Below, piece by piece: positions 62,935 to 64,000 of a DNA stretch of 64,000 bases. The notes under the pieces are model-generated. The model was not told the origin of the DNA, did no database searches, and was given only the letters and a program-made list of their open reading frames with translations. Within the stretch, counting starts at the first letter, position 1. Every line of letters begins with the position of its first letter. The translations under genes were made by a program, and so were the position numbers. Source of the stretch: Clostridiales bacterium (GTDB lineage: Bacteria; Bacillota; Clostridia; Lachnospirales; Lachnospiraceae). The DNA is taken from positions 61,057 to 125,056 of the forward strand of contig JAHABX010000007.1 in assembly GCA_018376135.1 (NCBI GenBank), in the 5' to 3' direction.

Positions 62935-63651
62935 ATGAAAAGAATTATATTGATGGTGTTAAAAAATATCATATTTGTTCCGTATTGGTTCTGGCAGCTA
63001 TGCTATTATGCAAAGCACAGTCAGAAAATATCAGAGGACAAAAAGCTGGCGCTTCTTAAAAAGATCGTCCGAAATGCAAATAAAGGAGGAAATGTGGAGA
63101 TTCAGTCCTATGGACTTGAAAATATTCCAAAGGGTCAAAGCTTTATGTTTTTCCCGAATCATCAGGGAATGTATGATGTACTTGCCATGATTGATGGAGC
63201 ACCGTCCTTTTTTTCTGTTGTAATGAAAAAGGAGCTGCAGAATATTTTCTTTTTAAAACAGGTATTTCAGATTATGGGCGCCTATGCCATTGACAGAGAA
63301 GATGTGCGCCAGTCCATGAAAGTGATCCAGCAGGTCAGTCAGGAGGTTTCCAACGGAAAAAGCTTTTTAATATTTCCGGAAGGAACCCGTTCCCGTAATG
63401 GAAATCAGATCGGGGAGTTTAAGGGAGGCTCTTTTAAAGGAGCAGTAAAAGCAAAGTGTCCGATTGTACCGGTGGCAATTATAGATTCCTATAAAGCATT
63501 CGATACACATTCCATAGAAAAGGTTGTTGTACAGGTACATTATCTGGAGCCATTATGCTATGAAGACTACAAGATGATGAAGACGACAGAAATTGCAGAA
63601 ATAGTGTCAAAAAGTATTAAAAAAACTATTGACATTTATGATACGGTTTAG
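62935..63651 (+). CDS. plsC: Lysophospholipid (1-acyl-glycerol-3-phosphate) acyltransferase, PlsC type
   Basis: 238 residues with an N-terminal hydrophobic segment. Acyltransferase block I is NHQGMYD (NHx4D, catalytic H), block III FPEGTRSR and block IV PIVPVAI. It adds the second acyl chain in phospholipid synthesis at the membrane. The ribosome site (GGGAG) is seven bases before the ATG. A single gene between gyrA and tRNA-Ser. Confidence 0.9.
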   Translation: MKRIILMVLKNIIFVPYWFWQLCYYAKHSQKISEDKKLALLKKIVRNANKGGNVEIQSYGLENIPKGQSFMFFPNHQGMYDVLAMIDGAPSFFSVVMKKELQNIFFLKQVFQIMGAYAIDREDVRQSMKVIQQVSQEVSNGKSFLIFPEGTRSRNGNQIGEFKGGSFKGAVKAKCPIVPVAIIDSYKAFDTHSIEKVVVQVHYLEPLCYEDYKMMKTTEIAEIVSKSIKKTIDIYDTV

Positions 63652-63663
63652 TATAATAACCCA

Positions 63664-63681
63664 TGCGTCACAAATGACGCA
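63664..63681. repeat. Small hairpin upstream of tRNA-Ser
   Basis: TGCGTCA-CAAA-TGACGCA, a perfect 7-bp stem after plsC. There is no T tract; it may be a processing site or a weak terminator. Confidence 0.5.
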
Positions 63682-63696
63682 GGCAGTAATGCTTCA

Positions 63697-63784
63697 GGAG
63701 AAATACTCAAGTGGCTGAAGAGGCGCCCCTGCTAAGGGTGTAGGTCGGGTGACCGGCGCGAGGGTTCAAATCCCTCTTTCTCCG
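63697..63784 (+). tRNA. tRNA-Ser (anticodon GCT)
   Basis: 88 bases with the long variable arm typical of tRNA-Ser. Acceptor GGAGAAA/TTTCTCC, anticodon loop CTGCTAA (anticodon GCT, reads AGC/AGU), T arm GGGTTCAAATCCC. No encoded CCA. Confidence 0.96.
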
Positions 63785-63841
63785 TTCTCTTTTGAAGTGA
63801 AAACAACTTGAAAAAAACCTCGAAAAAAGTTAAAAAAGTTG

Positions 63842-63870
63842 TTGACAAAGCGAAAGAGAAGTGATAAGAT
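63842..63870 (+). promoter_or_regulatory. rRNA operon promoter
   Basis: TTGACA (63842-63847), exactly 17 bases, TAAGAT (63865-63870), in an A-rich upstream context that resembles an UP element. Transcription would start near 63877. Confidence 0.88.
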
Positions 63871-63876
63871 AATCAA

Positions 63877-64000
63877 GTCGCTGTTGAAGCGGCGAGATAC
63901 AAGATGAACCTTGATAATTAAATAGTGCTTTGAAAAATCTTCGAAAATTCTTTTGAAAAAGATTTATTCAGAACAGCTTTTACTTAGTAGAAGCAACCTT
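63877..64000 (+). ncRNA. 5' leader of an rRNA operon (16S gene beyond window)
   Basis: The leader has GAACCTTGATAATTAAAT and a boxA-like TGCTTTGA near 63926-63933, followed by the long A/T-rich run usual before 16S rRNA in Clostridia. The 16S gene itself is not reached. Confidence 0.75.

Noticed and set aside
63785..63841. A second rRNA promoter between tRNA-Ser and the main promoter
   Set aside because: TTGAAA near 63809 has no matching -10 at suitable spacing; the A-rich run fits an UP-like element instead.

Overview
The window is a chromosomal replication-origin region of a low-to-mid GC Firmicute, most likely a gut Lachnospiraceae (Clostridia). Evidence: rpmH-rnpA-yidD-yidC-jag-mnmE-mnmG-rsmG-parA-parB on the minus strand faces dnaA-dnaN-yaaA-recF-gyrB-gyrA on the plus strand. 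DnaA boxes lie between rpmH and dnaA, two perfect parS sites lie upstream of parA, and Lachnospiraceae-type DUF3881 and DUF4446 genes, a Trp T-box and sigma70-type promoters are present.

Layout. 1-3.2 kb: tail of a D-Ala-D-Ala carboxypeptidase, then a Crp/Fnr regulator divergent from hcp. 3.2-9.8 kb: a five-gene catabolic operon (PGDH-like dehydrogenase, split transketolase, TRAP transporter DctM-DctQ-DctP) with a divergent FadR-type GntR regulator. 9.8-12.1 kb: SGNH hydrolase and MBOAT acyltransferase, probably an envelope O-acylation pair. 12.3-14.0 kb: TrpB2-like tryptophan synthase beta under a T-box with a UGG specifier. 14.1-15.6 kb: MerR regulator divergent from a GNAT acetyltransferase. 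15.6-18.0 kb: decayed P-type ATPase and decayed flippase-like gene. 18.1-19.6 kb: cardiolipin synthase.

19.6-41.2 kb is a mosaic accessory island ending at tRNA-Arg(CCT). It holds an AAA/DUF4143 ATPase, an AlbA_2-type regulator broken by one base, an HNH nuclease with a methyltransferase, a HipA-like kinase with an XRE partner (kinase spliced onto an alcohol dehydrogenase tail), a RecD2 helicase with an internal deletion spliced to a winged-helix gene, two tyrosine-integrase remnants, a Fic protein plus Fic fragments, a transposon with DDE transposase and AAA ATPase, an array of SUKH immunity genes with polymorphic-toxin tips, a TPR gene with two frameshifts, Vsr, and an excisionase remnant. 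Many genes here are broken by deletions, fusions or single-base losses in A/T runs, while the core genes on both sides are intact.

41.3-54.0 kb: DUF3881, serS, DUF4446, parB, parA, parS sites, an alpha/beta hydrolase, then the rsmG-to-rpmH cluster. 54.0-62.8 kb: oriC and dnaA to gyrA. 62.9-64.0 kb: a PlsC-type acyltransferase, tRNA-Ser(GCT) and the promoter and leader of an rRNA operon whose 16S gene lies beyond the window.

Gene assignments rest on motifs and family memory read from translations; no database search was run.
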